Shown here: in pieces, positions 45,926-55,999 of the stretch | How positions within the stretch are numbered: position 1 is the stretch's first letter | Layout of the letters: every line of letters begins with the position of its first letter | Assembly (NCBI RefSeq): GCF_963678975.1 | Contig: NC_089274.1 | Location: 5,506,001 to 5,570,000, forward strand | Length of the DNA stretch: 64,000 nucleotides | Direction: 5' to 3' | DNA from: Dysidea avara | Taxonomy: Eukaryota; Porifera; Demospongiae; Dictyoceratida; Dysideidae | Program-made: the position numbers and the translations under genes | The notes under the pieces: model-generated | Told to the model about the DNA's origin: nothing | Database searches by the model: none | What the model saw: only the letters and a program-made list of their open reading frames with translations

Positions 45926-46076
45926 TAAACTTTGGTAAGATTTAAAATTGTCAGTTTCTACTACATGATCAGGAAGAGAATTCCACGATCTAATAGTTCT
46001 AGGGAAAAGGAGTTCAGATAGGAATCAATTTTGGAGGGTAAGGCCCGAGGGGTAGCTCACAAGCTGGGACTCTCGC
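45926..46076 (-). pseudogene. 3' coding end of a CR1-like RT, fragment
   Basis: The minus strand reads LVSYPSGLTLQN, a stop, then FLSELLFPRTIRSWNSLPDH and VVETDNFKSY. F-x-R-T-x-R-x-W-N-S-L-P is the usual C-terminal signature of CR1/jockey-type ORF2 proteins. It is isolated and carries a stop. Confidence 0.6.
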
Positions 46077-46079
46077 ACA

Positions 46080-46930
46080 CCAACTGTGAAATCCAATTAT
46101 AAATCAATTAAATATTTAGAAATCCTGAAATCTATAATTGCTTTTAAATACGGTTCAGTATTTTCTTTTCCATCCGTTCACGCATTAATTTCACGAACTA
46201 CGGGACAGCAACCAGCTATAATTATCGAAGATGAGGCTTTCAGACAATGGCTAGGCAGCTACAATGACTATTTGGAGTATTAGAGTACTGTATGTATATA
46301 GGGTTGGCAATGAAAAAATCAACCTCTATAGTTTCTCCTCCAATTCTGGGTGATCAATCTACCCAAGTCTACATTAAAACCGTAGGGTAATAATACGGTG
46401 ATTCCCCTTGCTGTTTATGTAGCGCACATTTTAATTTTTCGCGATTTTTCAGGTTTTTAAATAAAAATGGGCAGCAGCATCAGTGATGCTGTTTAGAGCA
46501 TTTCAATGTTTCCATGAATGGCGCATTACATGGTGGTCACTATACTATCAAAGACGGATGCGTATTCTTGGTGAAACAGATGCTGCGAGTTTCTAAATCA
46601 TATCATGAGCAAGGGCATCATTCTTTATTAATTACTAGGCAGACAGCACAGCTGGTTTGCCTAGGATGCAAAATCAACAATAGTGCAGTGCATGTTACAA
46701 TCAATAAGAGTATGTATGTTATAATTACTAATTGTGAACAAAAAGTTACAGTATGTGTGTTACATAAGAAAAAGTTAGCTATAGTGCGTATGCTACAATT
46801 ACTAATTAAATTATAGTATGTGTGTTACAATCACTAATTATAAACAGTAAGTTACAGTACACATGTACAGCTACTAATTACAAACAGTCAAAGTTATAGT
46901 GCATGTGTTACAAGTTACGATATGTATGTT
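46080..46930. other. Unassigned; TIR-like end at 46299 and A+T-rich repeats
   Basis: 46299-46324 is a 26-bp sequence (TAGGGTTGGCAATG...) whose inverted copy lies at 60938-60963. About 46680-46960 is a loose tandem of GTTACAATTACTAATTA words, probably the 3' tail of the minus-strand CR1-like element. Confidence 0.5.
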
Positions 46931-46939
46931 ACAATTACT

Positions 46940-48469
46940 AATTATTAACAATCAATAACTTACGTAATTGATTTGTAAAACAATTTAGAGTACTAGCTTC
47001 GATAGCAGGGATAGGTAGTAAGTTCCAATCACGAAAAGTCTTTAAAAAGTAACTATTATGATAATGATTAGTTCTAGCAGTAGGTATGTTAAAGTGAAAT
47101 GGATGTTGAAATCTTGTTAAATGGGCGGTGGGTGGTGGTTGTGATGTAGGTTGGTATTTCTAGTGATATTAAATTATGAAGTCCTTGGTATAGGATTATG
47201 AGCCTTGAAATTTGTCTTCTAATGTTTAGTGCTGGCCACTGCAACCCGGAGAGCATACTGGTCACACTATTTTCCCAGTTACAAATGGGATTTCACCCAT
47301 CTAGCTGCAATTCTCTGCACTCTCTCAATAGCTTGAATGTCTTTAGATAAGTGGGGTCCCAAACTGAAGATGCGTATTCTAGTTTTGGTCGGACTAATCC
47401 CAGGAAAGCAGCAGATTTTACTGATTCATCACATTTGTTTAAGTTGCGTCTCACAAAGTTTAGTGACCTTATTGCGCTACTTGTAATGTTGTTGATATGT
47501 GGAGAGAATGACATTGATGAATGAAATAGGACTCCAAGATACAGATGCTGATTTGTACGAGTGAGTGCTTCATTGTCTATGTAATACTGGAATTCAGGTG
47601 GTGAGGTAGATAAGTATAACACATTTGTCGATATTTAGGCTCATTTGCCATTGTTTAGTCCATTGAATAATATAATTTAAGTCTTGTTGTAGATGACAAT
47701 GATCCTGTTCTGAGTGAATGACATGGTATAGAACACAGTCGTCTGCAAATAATCTGATAGATGAAGTAATATTGGTAGTAATGTCGTTGATGTACGATAA
47801 AAACATAAGTGGGCCTAGAACTGTTCCTTGGGGAACACCTGAATCAACATGGATGTAAGTTGAACTGTGGCCCTTGATGACAACCCGTTGTGTTCTCTTC
47901 GTAAGCCAGCTGAATATCCAGTTATACACATTACCTTGAATTCCATAATGGTATAGTTTCTTCATTAAGCGTTGGTGTGAAACAGTATCAAATGCCTTAC
48001 GGAAATCAATAAATATTAAGTCAACTGAAAGATGGTGATCCAGTGCTAGTTGGATTTCTTCTACGATATTAAGTAACTGGGTCTCACATGAATGATTGGG
48101 CCTAAAACCATATTGTTTGTCACTAAGTATTTGGTAAGTGGTTAACTGTTCCATTATGCAGTGGTAGAGGATGTGTTCTAACAGTTTACTACATATGGAA
48201 GTTAGAGAAATAGGTCGATAATTACTAGGGTTAGCTCTGTCTCCTTTTTTGAATATTGGCGTAACATTGGCTGTAAGCCAGTCTTCTGGTAAGTTGCCTG
48301 AGTTCAAAGATTGAGTAAATATCACTGTTAAAACTGGAGCTATTTCATCACAACAAAATTTGAGAATTCGAGCTGGTATGTTATCAGGACCACACGATTT
48401 GGATGGGTCCAGAGTAGATAGTAACTTTTTAACCCCATCAACTGAGATTGGATCATTAAGCAATGGTGT
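46940..48469 (-). pseudogene. CR1-like ORF2, reverse-transcriptase half (left of the BEL insertion)
   Basis: Continues the split element at 54715-56968. From 48469 downwards: SVDGVKKLLSTLDPSKSCGP, YRPISLTSICSKLLEHIL, LIFIDFRKAFDTVSHQ (motif A), SGVPQGTVLGPLMFL (motif B) and RLFADDCVLY (motif C). A frameshift near 47600 follows, then the thumb (LYLGVLFHSSMSFSPHI, RPKLEYASSVWDP) to 47293. After a further shift or stop comes NIRRQISRLIILYQGL and FRDWNLLPIPAIEAS down to about 46965. The first bases of the visible open frame (48490-48470) come from the BEL LTR and are not original. An RNA-templated element of this kind uses target-primed reverse transcription. This copy is dead. Confidence 0.8.
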
Positions 48470-48594
48470 TGTGATGTAATTGCTGTGCATTATTTAGAGT
48501 ATTAAGAGAGATCGCATGTGACGTTGCCTCGTGCTAGTTGTTGTAACGAATGAAGTAGTCTTAGAGGTATACGAGAACCAACGAATCCCTCACA
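48470..48594 (+). repeat. BEL/Pao 5' LTR
   Basis: 125 bp, TG...CA ends. Differs from the 3' LTR by four transitions. No canonical TATA box is obvious. Transcription signals cannot be placed from sequence alone. Confidence 0.9.
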
Positions 48595-48895
48595 TGGTCC
48601 TTCGAGTCGACTACGAGCTAGTGAAAAACAGCAAGACAGTCAGCAGCAGAAATTTGAGCTAAATTTATCTCGAAATTTATTTCTAACCACAAACGCGGAC
48701 ACCTTGGTACCAGGTTATAAACGGTACCCAACCAGCTAGTGTATTGCGTTAAATGATCGCGTAATTCTCTGCTGACCCCTTACAGGTTGATCGGATTCAG
48801 TTGGTGGACATTAATTAGAATACATCGTTTAAGACACTTCTACCGACAGTTGATGTATAAGAGTAACATTATTAGACATTAAGTTAATTACAACG

Positions 48896-51199
48896 ATGGC
48901 TGAAGCCCTTGCAAGATTGAAAAAAGTTCGAGCAGGACATAGATCGTCTGCTTCAAGACTCATGAACCAACTAGAGGAAGCTAGTGCTGTCACAGGAGGA
49001 CCGGCGCCTGAGAAGTTACAACAATGGAAGCTTTCTTTAACAGAAAAGCTAGACAAACTTCGTGCATTAAATGATGAAATATTAGCATCAATTGAGGAAG
49101 ATGCAATTGCATATGAAATTGAGCAGTCTGATGTGTTTTCAGAACGGATACAGCAATGCATATGTCACGTGGAGCAACTAATTTTATCCAAGCCACCACT
49201 ACCTGCACGCACTCATCGAGCCTCCCCACCACATGACAGTCCAAGCAAGCCACCTGACGAGCCACCAACAACTGTTACTGATACAACTACTCACACAGAT
49301 ACCTTACTGGCACCAGGGCATGATACAAGAGATAGTGGTAGCAAAGTAAAGCTTCCTAAGTTAGTGCCAAAGACATTTAACGGCGACCTTACTAAGTGGG
49401 AGGCATTTTGGAGCACCTTTGAGTCATCCATACACCTCAATCCAACCTTGTCGGCCGTTGACAAGTTTACGTACTTGGATTCCCTGTTAGAGGGCCCTGC
49501 AATGCGAGCTATAGCCGGACTTAAGCTCTCTGCTGGTAACTACACAGAGGCGATTGACACTTTGAAGAAACGCTTTGGCAACAAGCGACAAATTATCTCC
49601 CATCATATGGACACCTTGTTAGAATTAGAGTCTGTCTCATCAGTTAACAACATCAAGGCTCTTCGTCGTTTTCATGACCAGGTTGAGTTTCAAGTGCGCA
49701 GTCTGAAGTCACTTGACGTCCCATTAGATTCATATGGGAATTTGTTGTCATCCTTGTTTATGAATAGACTTCCCCAGAAGCTTCGTTTGATCATTAGTAG
49801 AGAGGTTGGTGATGCAGAGTGGAATATTGATCAATTAATGGGTATTGTTGAACGCGAGATAAGCACACGTGAGAGATCATCCAGTGGTGGGTCACATGTG
49901 CCAACTACCGCGGCACTGCTGATAGGTGATGGTCAATTGAAGTGTTCTTATTGTAGACAGGGACATTCCTCAGCATCGTGTGGTGTTGTTACTGATACTT
50001 CACAGAGAAAGGTGATCCTGAAGAGAGCAGGGCGTTGTTTTGTGTGTCTTAAAAGACATCATATGAGTAAAGACTGTCGATCCTCTATCAGATGTGCACG
50101 TTGTGGTGGCCGGCACCATATCAGTATTTGCAAGAGCAGTTATACTGCCAATAAGGGTGATGGAGACAAGCAGCGCTCAGACTCACAGGATCATGTTGGT
50201 TCCGGCCCAACCTCAGTAGTCCAACCCCAGCCACCACCCAGTCAGCATGTCCTGCAGCAGACTATCCCACAACCTCTTCCACAGCAACAGTTACTACCAA
50301 CACCAGGGCAGCAGACGCCAGTGACAACTCAGCTCTATTGTGTGAATACGCAAGTGCCAGTGTTACTACAGACAGCCAAGGCTTATGTGCACAAGTGGAA
50401 TGATCCAGGATGTGGGATGACTATAAGATTGATGCTGGATGGGGGGAGTCAACGTTCTTACATAACCCAGAGAGTGAGAGATGCCTTGGGATTGCAACCA
50501 GAGCGTACTGAACAAGTACAAATTAAGACCTTTGGCTCAGATAGTACCACAATGCAGACTGTTGAGGTGGTCAGACTTGCTGTCCCTCTTAAGACTGGCA
50601 CTACCATCTACTTTGTGTTCTCCACAGTGCCACTGATCTGTGAGCCATTATCATGCCAACCAATTGCTTACACCAAGGAAAAGTACCATCATCTTTCAGA
50701 CCTTGATCTTGCTGACTTTTCTAGGGTTGGTGAGGAACTTCAAGTAGATGCCTTGATTGGAGCGGATCACTATTGGCAGTTGGTAACTGGAGAAATCATA
50801 CATGGAAAGAGTGGACCAACGGCAATCAACACCCATTTAGGCTGGGTACTGTCCGGCCCAGTTTGTAGTGAAGCCAATGTACACAACTTGAATTCCTATC
50901 ACTCACTGCTTGTTCAATCGTCAGATACATCTTCCCTGGACAGTGTGCTTAAGAGCTTTTGGGAGCTGGAGTCACTAGGCATTCAGTCAGTTGAACCATC
51001 TGTCCATGATGTTTTCAAGGACTCAGTAATGTTTAGAGATGGCAGATATGAAGTTACACTCCCATGGCGAGATAAACAGACAAGGCCTCCCAGTAACTTT
51101 AAACCAGCTAAGAGGCGACTCCTAACACTGCTTAAGAAGCTGCGTCATCATCCTGAGGTACTACAGGAATACCATGCCATCATACAAGAGCAGTCATGA
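48896..51199 (+). CDS. BEL/Pao Gag and protease part of the polyprotein
   Basis: 767 codons from ATG 48896, 300 bp after the LTR. In order: coiled-coil-like N-terminus (about 1-105), Pro/Thr-rich linker (105-150), DUF1759 Gag core (155-300, with FNGDLTKWEAFWSTFES), three zinc knuckles (CSYCRQGHSSASC about 350, CFVCLKRHHMSKDC about 381, CARCGGRHHISIC about 401), a Gln/Pro linker, and a DUF1758-type aspartic protease with LDGGSQRSYIT (about 513). Gag packages the RNA and the protease would cut the polyprotein. The frame ends at TGA 51197-51199, after KLRHHPEVLQEYH, where the next frame-identical codons continue as the normal start of the RT region. It is therefore one polyprotein with one stop. 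Confidence 0.92.
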   Translation: MAEALARLKKVRAGHRSSASRLMNQLEEASAVTGGPAPEKLQQWKLSLTEKLDKLRALNDEILASIEEDAIAYEIEQSDVFSERIQQCICHVEQLILSKPPLPARTHRASPPHDSPSKPPDEPPTTVTDTTTHTDTLLAPGHDTRDSGSKVKLPKLVPKTFNGDLTKWEAFWSTFESSIHLNPTLSAVDKFTYLDSLLEGPAMRAIAGLKLSAGNYTEAIDTLKKRFGNKRQIISHHMDTLLELESVSSVNNIKALRRFHDQVEFQVRSLKSLDVPLDSYGNLLSSLFMNRLPQKLRLIISREVGDAEWNIDQLMGIVEREISTRERSSSGGSHVPTTAALLIGDGQLKCSYCRQGHSSASCGVVTDTSQRKVILKRAGRCFVCLKRHHMSKDCRSSIRCARCGGRHHISICKSSYTANKGDGDKQRSDSQDHVGSGPTSVVQPQPPPSQHVLQQTIPQPLPQQQLLPTPGQQTPVTTQLYCVNTQVPVLLQTAKAYVHKWNDPGCGMTIRLMLDGGSQRSYITQRVRDALGLQPERTEQVQIKTFGSDSTTMQTVEVVRLAVPLKTGTTIYFVFSTVPLICEPLSCQPIAYTKEKYHHLSDLDLADFSRVGEELQVDALIGADHYWQLVTGEIIHGKSGPTAINTHLGWVLSGPVCSEANVHNLNSYHSLLVQSSDTSSLDSVLKSFWELESLGIQSVEPSVHDVFKDSVMFRDGRYEVTLPWRDKQTRPPSNFKPAKRRLLTLLKKLRHHPEVLQEYHAIIQEQS

Positions 51200-51226
51200 C
51201 TGGGTATTATTGAGAAGGTCAGTGAG

Positions 51227-54200
51227 GTGTCTACTCACAAGAATGGCACTGGAACACATTATCTACCACATCACGCAGTCATCCGCCAGGACAAGTCAAC
51301 AACCAAGTTGCGGATAGTCTATGATGCCTCTGCAAAGGCAGAGGGCCGTTCACTCAATGATTGCTTGTTTTCTGGGCCCAAGTTTAATCAGAGTATCCTA
51401 GACATCATTTTGAGGTTCCAATGTTACCGAGTCGCACTAGTGGCAGATATAGAGAAAGCCTTCCTAATGGTGTCTGTTACCAACTCAGACAGGGATGTGC
51501 TGCGGTTTCTGTGGGTGGATGATGTACACAAGGAATCACCAGTAATAGTGCAAATGCGATTTACCAGAGTAGTTTTTGGTGTGTCTGCCAGCCCTTTCCT
51601 ACTCAATGCCACTATACGCCACCACCTTGAGAAGTATCGGGATGAAAACCCAGATCTAGTAGACACTCTAATGAAATCAATCTATGTTGACGATGTTACG
51701 TATGGTGCTGATGGGGAGGATGAGGCTTACAAGCTTTATGTGTTGTCTAAGAAAGTGTTTGCAGAGGGTGGATTTAATTTGCGTAAATTTGTCACCAATT
51801 CATCGACCTTACGTCAGAGAATAGCATCTCATGAACAGATCTCGTCACCTGATGTACATTTCAAGAGTAGCGTCATGGAAGAGGACGCAACCTATACAAG
51901 TGATCTCCTGACAGGAAGTGTACCTGGCGGACAGAAAGTTCTTGGCGTAAGTTGGAACTCAATAAATGATGTGTTAGAATTTGATATCAGACAAATAGCC
52001 ATTTCTCTGCATACATTGACACCAACCAAGCGTAATATAGTTAGTTTTGCTTCACGTTTTTATGACCCTTTGGGCTTTTTGTCTCCAGTGATAGTGATGC
52101 TGAAAATATTTTTTCAAGAGTTATGCAGGTTCAAGCTTGGTTGGGACGATCACCTACCAAATGAGTTGCTAACTAAATGGACAAGCTTGCTATCAAAATT
52201 CCAGGGTAGTGTCGTTACCCTTCCGAGATGTTACTTTCACTTACCAGGTAAACCAATGGCAAATGTCCTGTATGGGTTCTGTGATGCCTCCACTGCCGCA
52301 TATGCAGCTGTGGTCTACTTATGTGTTGGCTCAGAATCAGCCTATTTTGTAGCGTCTAAGACACGAGTGTCACCCCTTAGCCATCAGACTGTTCCTCGGC
52401 TTGAATTGTTATCTTGTCTCCTACTATCTAGGCTCATTTCCACTGTAGTTGCGGCTCTTGAATCAGTTATCAGTGTTCAAGTGGGTTCATGTTTCACGGA
52501 CTCAAAAGTAGCTTTGTTTTGGATTCAAGGAGAGCATAAGCAGTGGAAACAGTTTGTTCACAACAGGGTAACAGAAATCCGACGACTAGTGCCAGCACAA
52601 CACTGGGCACACTGTGCAGGGAAGGAAAACCCGGCTGATATGCCGTCTCATGGTATTTCATCTCAGGAACTAGAGACAAGCCTGGTGTGGAGACATGGCC
52701 CTTACTGGCTATCGAAGTTCTCTCCAGCACAAGTCACTGATGAGCTACCTATACCAGAAGATTGCATGTCAGAAATGAAACTGACCAATCACACCTTACT
52801 AATAGCAACAGATCGTAGTGGCATAGGGAAACTGATAGACTGTGAACGTTACAGTAAGTTACGTAAGCTATTAAGGGTGACAGCACTTGTGAGGAAATTT
52901 ATTGCAAGGTTTAAAATGCTAGTTCAACACAATGGCCCTTCTATTGATTGGACACTGACAGCTGCAGACATAGAAATGGCAGAACTGGACTGGATTAATG
53001 ACTGCCAGAATCATTTGACTGATGATAGCAAATTTGAAGTGTGGAAGAACCAGCTAGACTTGTTTCTAGACCAGTATGATGTTTGGAGGTGTGGAGGAAG
53101 ACTGAAGAAGGCAAACTTGCCGTATGCTCAAACACATCCAATTTTGCTCCCCAAGCAACATCCTTTGACTGCTTTGATTGTAAAGAGTGCCCATGACCGA
53201 ACCTTGCACGGCGGTGTGAAGGATACTTTAACGGACATTCGCTCCAAGTATTGGCTTGTCAAGGGCAGACAATTTGTTAGAAAAATAATTCATCAGTGTG
53301 TGACATGTCGCAAAGTGGAAGGCCCTCACTACAGAGCAGTACCTCCACCGCCACTACCAGACTTCCGTGTCACTGAAGCACCACCATTTTTGTACTGTGG
53401 AGTCGACTTTGCTGGGCCTCTCTATTTTAAGGAGAGTGATGGATCAGGAAGCAGCAAGGTATGGATAGCATTATATACGTGCTGTGTTACACGTGCTGTT
53501 CATCTGGAATTGGTCCCAGACATGAGTACTCAAACATTTATCCGTTCATTTAAGAGGTTCAGTGCCAGAAGAGGTGTACCCGCACAAATAGTCTCGGATA
53601 ATGCCAAGACGTTTGTATCTGCAGCACAGACACTTCAGGATGTGCTAAGGAGCCCAGAAGTACAGCAGCATTTCGCAGGTATTAATGTTAAGTGGGTTTT
53701 TAACCTGGAGAAAGCACCATGGTGGGGTGGTTTCTTTGAGAGGATGGTCCAGTCAGTTAAGAGATGCCTAAAGAAGTCTATCGGCAAGGCTAGGCTTTCG
53801 TATGATGAACTAATAACAGTATTGACGGAAATTGAGGCAATAATCAACTGTCGACCCCTTTCATACTTATCTGCAGAAGACTTGGATGAGCCACTTACAC
53901 CATCTCACCTAATGACTGGACATCGTCTATTATCCTTGCCAAATGTCACTGGATCAGTTGACAGTAATGATGAGGACTTTGTAGTGAGTTGTGATGATCT
54001 CAATGACAGGGTACAGCATCTGAACAGTATTCTAGAGGACTACTGGATTAGATGGAGAGATGAATATCTTCTTCAGCTCCGGGAACGTTACAATACTGTG
54101 GACAAAGTGGGAGTCCCCAGATCGCCAGTACCTGGAGAGGTAGTTATTGTCCAAGATGAGAATCATCCACGTAATTTATGGAAGCTTGGTAAGATAAATG

Positions 54201-54496
54201 ATACGATGAAAGGTGATGATGGCCAGATCCGTGGAGCTATATTGGATGTTATCACTAATGGGAAGCACAAAACAATCCGTAGACCGATAACGCAATTGTA
54301 TCCACTTGAGGTGATGTCAAGGTCAGATGTCGTTCAGAAGCAAGGCTCTAAGGATCAGGATGACACTAGGGAGGTGACAGTTGATCCTCCAGTCTCTCGA
54401 CCTGTTGACAACCCAGCCTCTCGACCTGTGCGGACAGCAGCTCAAAGAGCTCGGCAGCAAGTACATGAGTGGATAACTGATGCTAATCAAACCTGA
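51227..54496 (+). CDS. BEL/Pao RT-RNase H-integrase part of the polyprotein
   Basis: Same frame as the Gag-protease part. True coding resumes right after the TGA at 51197; the ATG or alternative start near 51227 is nominal. RT: KLRIVYDASAKAEGRSLND, VADIEKAFLMV and YVDD (about 153). RNase H: YGFCDASTAAYAA (about 349), RLELLS and FTDSKVA. Integrase: H2C2 finger (HDRTLHGG ... CVTCRKV, about 656-700), catalytic CGVDFAGPL, VSDNAKTF and WWGGFFERM (about 724, 790 and 832, D-D-E). The C-terminal DUF5641-like segment contains PGEVVIVQDENHPRNLWKLG. All catalytic residues are present and no other stop occurs in 1,089 codons. The protein copies the RNA into DNA and inserts it. Confidence 0.92.
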   Translation: MSTHKNGTGTHYLPHHAVIRQDKSTTKLRIVYDASAKAEGRSLNDCLFSGPKFNQSILDIILRFQCYRVALVADIEKAFLMVSVTNSDRDVLRFLWVDDVHKESPVIVQMRFTRVVFGVSASPFLLNATIRHHLEKYRDENPDLVDTLMKSIYVDDVTYGADGEDEAYKLYVLSKKVFAEGGFNLRKFVTNSSTLRQRIASHEQISSPDVHFKSSVMEEDATYTSDLLTGSVPGGQKVLGVSWNSINDVLEFDIRQIAISLHTLTPTKRNIVSFASRFYDPLGFLSPVIVMLKIFFQELCRFKLGWDDHLPNELLTKWTSLLSKFQGSVVTLPRCYFHLPGKPMANVLYGFCDASTAAYAAVVYLCVGSESAYFVASKTRVSPLSHQTVPRLELLSCLLLSRLISTVVAALESVISVQVGSCFTDSKVALFWIQGEHKQWKQFVHNRVTEIRRLVPAQHWAHCAGKENPADMPSHGISSQELETSLVWRHGPYWLSKFSPAQVTDELPIPEDCMSEMKLTNHTLLIATDRSGIGKLIDCERYSKLRKLLRVTALVRKFIARFKMLVQHNGPSIDWTLTAADIEMAELDWINDCQNHLTDDSKFEVWKNQLDLFLDQYDVWRCGGRLKKANLPYAQTHPILLPKQHPLTALIVKSAHDRTLHGGVKDTLTDIRSKYWLVKGRQFVRKIIHQCVTCRKVEGPHYRAVPPPPLPDFRVTEAPPFLYCGVDFAGPLYFKESDGSGSSKVWIALYTCCVTRAVHLELVPDMSTQTFIRSFKRFSARRGVPAQIVSDNAKTFVSAAQTLQDVLRSPEVQQHFAGINVKWVFNLEKAPWWGGFFERMVQSVKRCLKKSIGKARLSYDELITVLTEIEAIINCRPLSYLSAEDLDEPLTPSHLMTGHRLLSLPNVTGSVDSNDEDFVVSCDDLNDRVQHLNSILEDYWIRWRDEYLLQLRERYNTVDKVGVPRSPVPGEVVIVQDENHPRNLWKLGKINDTMKGDDGQIRGAILDVITNGKHKTIRRPITQLYPLEVMSRSDVVQKQGSKDQDDTREVTVDPPVSRPVDNPASRPVRTAAQRARQQVHEWITDANQT

Positions 54497-54584
54497 CAAT
54501 ATGTATTGTAAGTGTATGTTATGTTGTAATTAGGTAACCATTTAGGAACCCTCTTAAAGTTGACCTGGGTCAACTTAGGGGGAG

Positions 54585-54709
54585 TGTGATGTAATTGCTG
54601 TGCATTATTTAGAGTATTAAGAGAGATCGCACGTGACGTTGCCTCGTGCTAGTTGTTGTAACGAGTGAAGTAGTCTTAGAGGTATACAAGAACCAATGAA
54701 TCCCTCACA
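54585..54709 (+). repeat. BEL/Pao 3' LTR
   Basis: Begins directly after the polypurine tract, with the same TG...CA ends. The target duplication GGTGT follows at 54710. Confidence 0.92.
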
Positions 54710-54714
54710 GGTGT

Positions 54715-55990
54715 TATGGGAAGTCCAGAGCATTCAGGAATATTAGATAGATTTTCTTTGGTAAAAACAGATTGAAATTGTTTGTTTTCTACTTTGAGTG
54801 GTGCAATTCCATGAGTATCTTTACGAATAGTTTTGACATACCTCCAGAATTTCTTATAGTTCATGCCCTCATTATTGGAGAACATCTTGTTTTGATACTT
54901 ACTGTGAGATTCACGGATAAGATTTGTTATATTGTTCTTCATGTTACGGTAGTCACACCATGCTTCCTCAGTTTGTAAATGTTTTGCTTTATTGTATAAC
55001 TTTTTTTGTTGTTTCATTTGTTTCTTGATGTCATGAGTTATCAGTTATCCAAGGTAGTTCTTTAGTAAATCTAGACATTATTTGTGGTACATTTTTGGTT
55101 ACTGCATTATTAATTGCCTGCTTGAATTTGTCCCAGTTTTCTTGTACACTGTTGGAATAGGGGTCTGTGGAAAGAAATTCAGTTTGGAAGTCTGACATGT
55201 CAGATTTAAGTTGAGTCATGTTACCCCTGTCATAAAGAAATATTGGATGTCTAATATCATCAGATTCAGGTCTGTTATTCAGTATAAGTTCACAGTACAC
55301 AGCTTCATGATCTGAGATGCCAGGAATTACTTCTATGTTACTGATTGATTCAGGGTGTGATGAAAATATTAGGTCAAGAATATTCTCTCCACGGGTAGGT
55401 TCTGTAACTAGTTGATCTAGTCCAAACTCATTTATGGATTCTAACAGTGACTGGTTAACATCAGTACCATACATTGGGTTAGGATTGATTTGGCCTGTAC
55501 CATCTATCCAGGAGATACTAGGTAGATTGAAATCTCCTGCTAAGAGTATTTGTGGTGTTTGAGATGACGGAGATGTTTGACAGAAAATTATTCAACATAG
55601 CAATAGGTGTGACATTGTTATTTGGTGGTCTATAAAATGAACACAGACATAGTGGTTTATTCTTAGGAATCTGTAGTTTGGCCCAGACCATTTCTACTTC
55701 ACTGTATGGATTTGATAATTCTGAGGTAATAAGACTATCTCTAAAACCAATAAATGCACCACCACCACCTAACGAGCGGTCTTTTCTGATAATTTTGTAG
55801 GAACTAGGTAAAATTTCCAAAGATAAAAAAATGTTGAGTCAATATGAGATTCATTTCCGAGTACAATGTCAATGTCATAATGTAAGAGTAGTGCAGGTAA
55901 TTCATTTCTTTTATTCTGGCTTCTAACACTTTGGTAATTAATAATTAGAAATTTAAGAGTATGATCATTTTAATTTCTACTTTGTACTTC
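54715..55990 (-). pseudogene. CR1-like ORF2, endonuclease half (right of the BEL insertion)
   Basis: From about 55975 downwards: endonuclease-exonuclease-phosphatase start (TLKFLIINYQSVRSQ, with IVLGNESHID supplying the catalytic Glu), frameshift near 55820, KIIRKDRSLGGGGAF and LCSFYRPPNN, frameshift or gap near 55480-55518, LVTEPTRGENILDLIFSS and VIPGISDHEAV (catalytic SDH). Then come a stop/frameshift near 55020-55031 and the linker YNKAKHLQTEEAWCDY to FTKENLSNIPECSGL. The last coding bases meet the GGTGT duplication. With 46940-48469 it is one broken ORF2. Confidence 0.8.
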
Positions 55991-55999
55991 TGGGTCTAG

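Larger units (their letters stand above)
48470..54709 (+). mobile_element. Complete BEL/Pao LTR retrotransposon (6,240 bp)
   Basis: 125-bp LTRs (48470-48594 and 54585-54709) begin TGTGATG and end CCCTCACA. They differ at four positions, all transitions (about 3%). The 5-bp duplication GGTGT flanks both ends (48465-48469, 54710-54714). TGGTCCTTCGAGTC follows the 5' LTR directly, as a tRNA primer site would (tRNA not assigned), and TTAGGGGGAG is the polypurine tract before the 3' LTR. The LTRs are short for this superfamily. It is inserted in the ORF2 of a CR1-like element on the opposite strand. Confidence 0.95.

Noticed and set aside
54676..54714. Coding start or end in LTR sequence (also 48470-48490)
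   Set aside because: These codons are LTR bases and the duplication, not part of the CR1-like protein.
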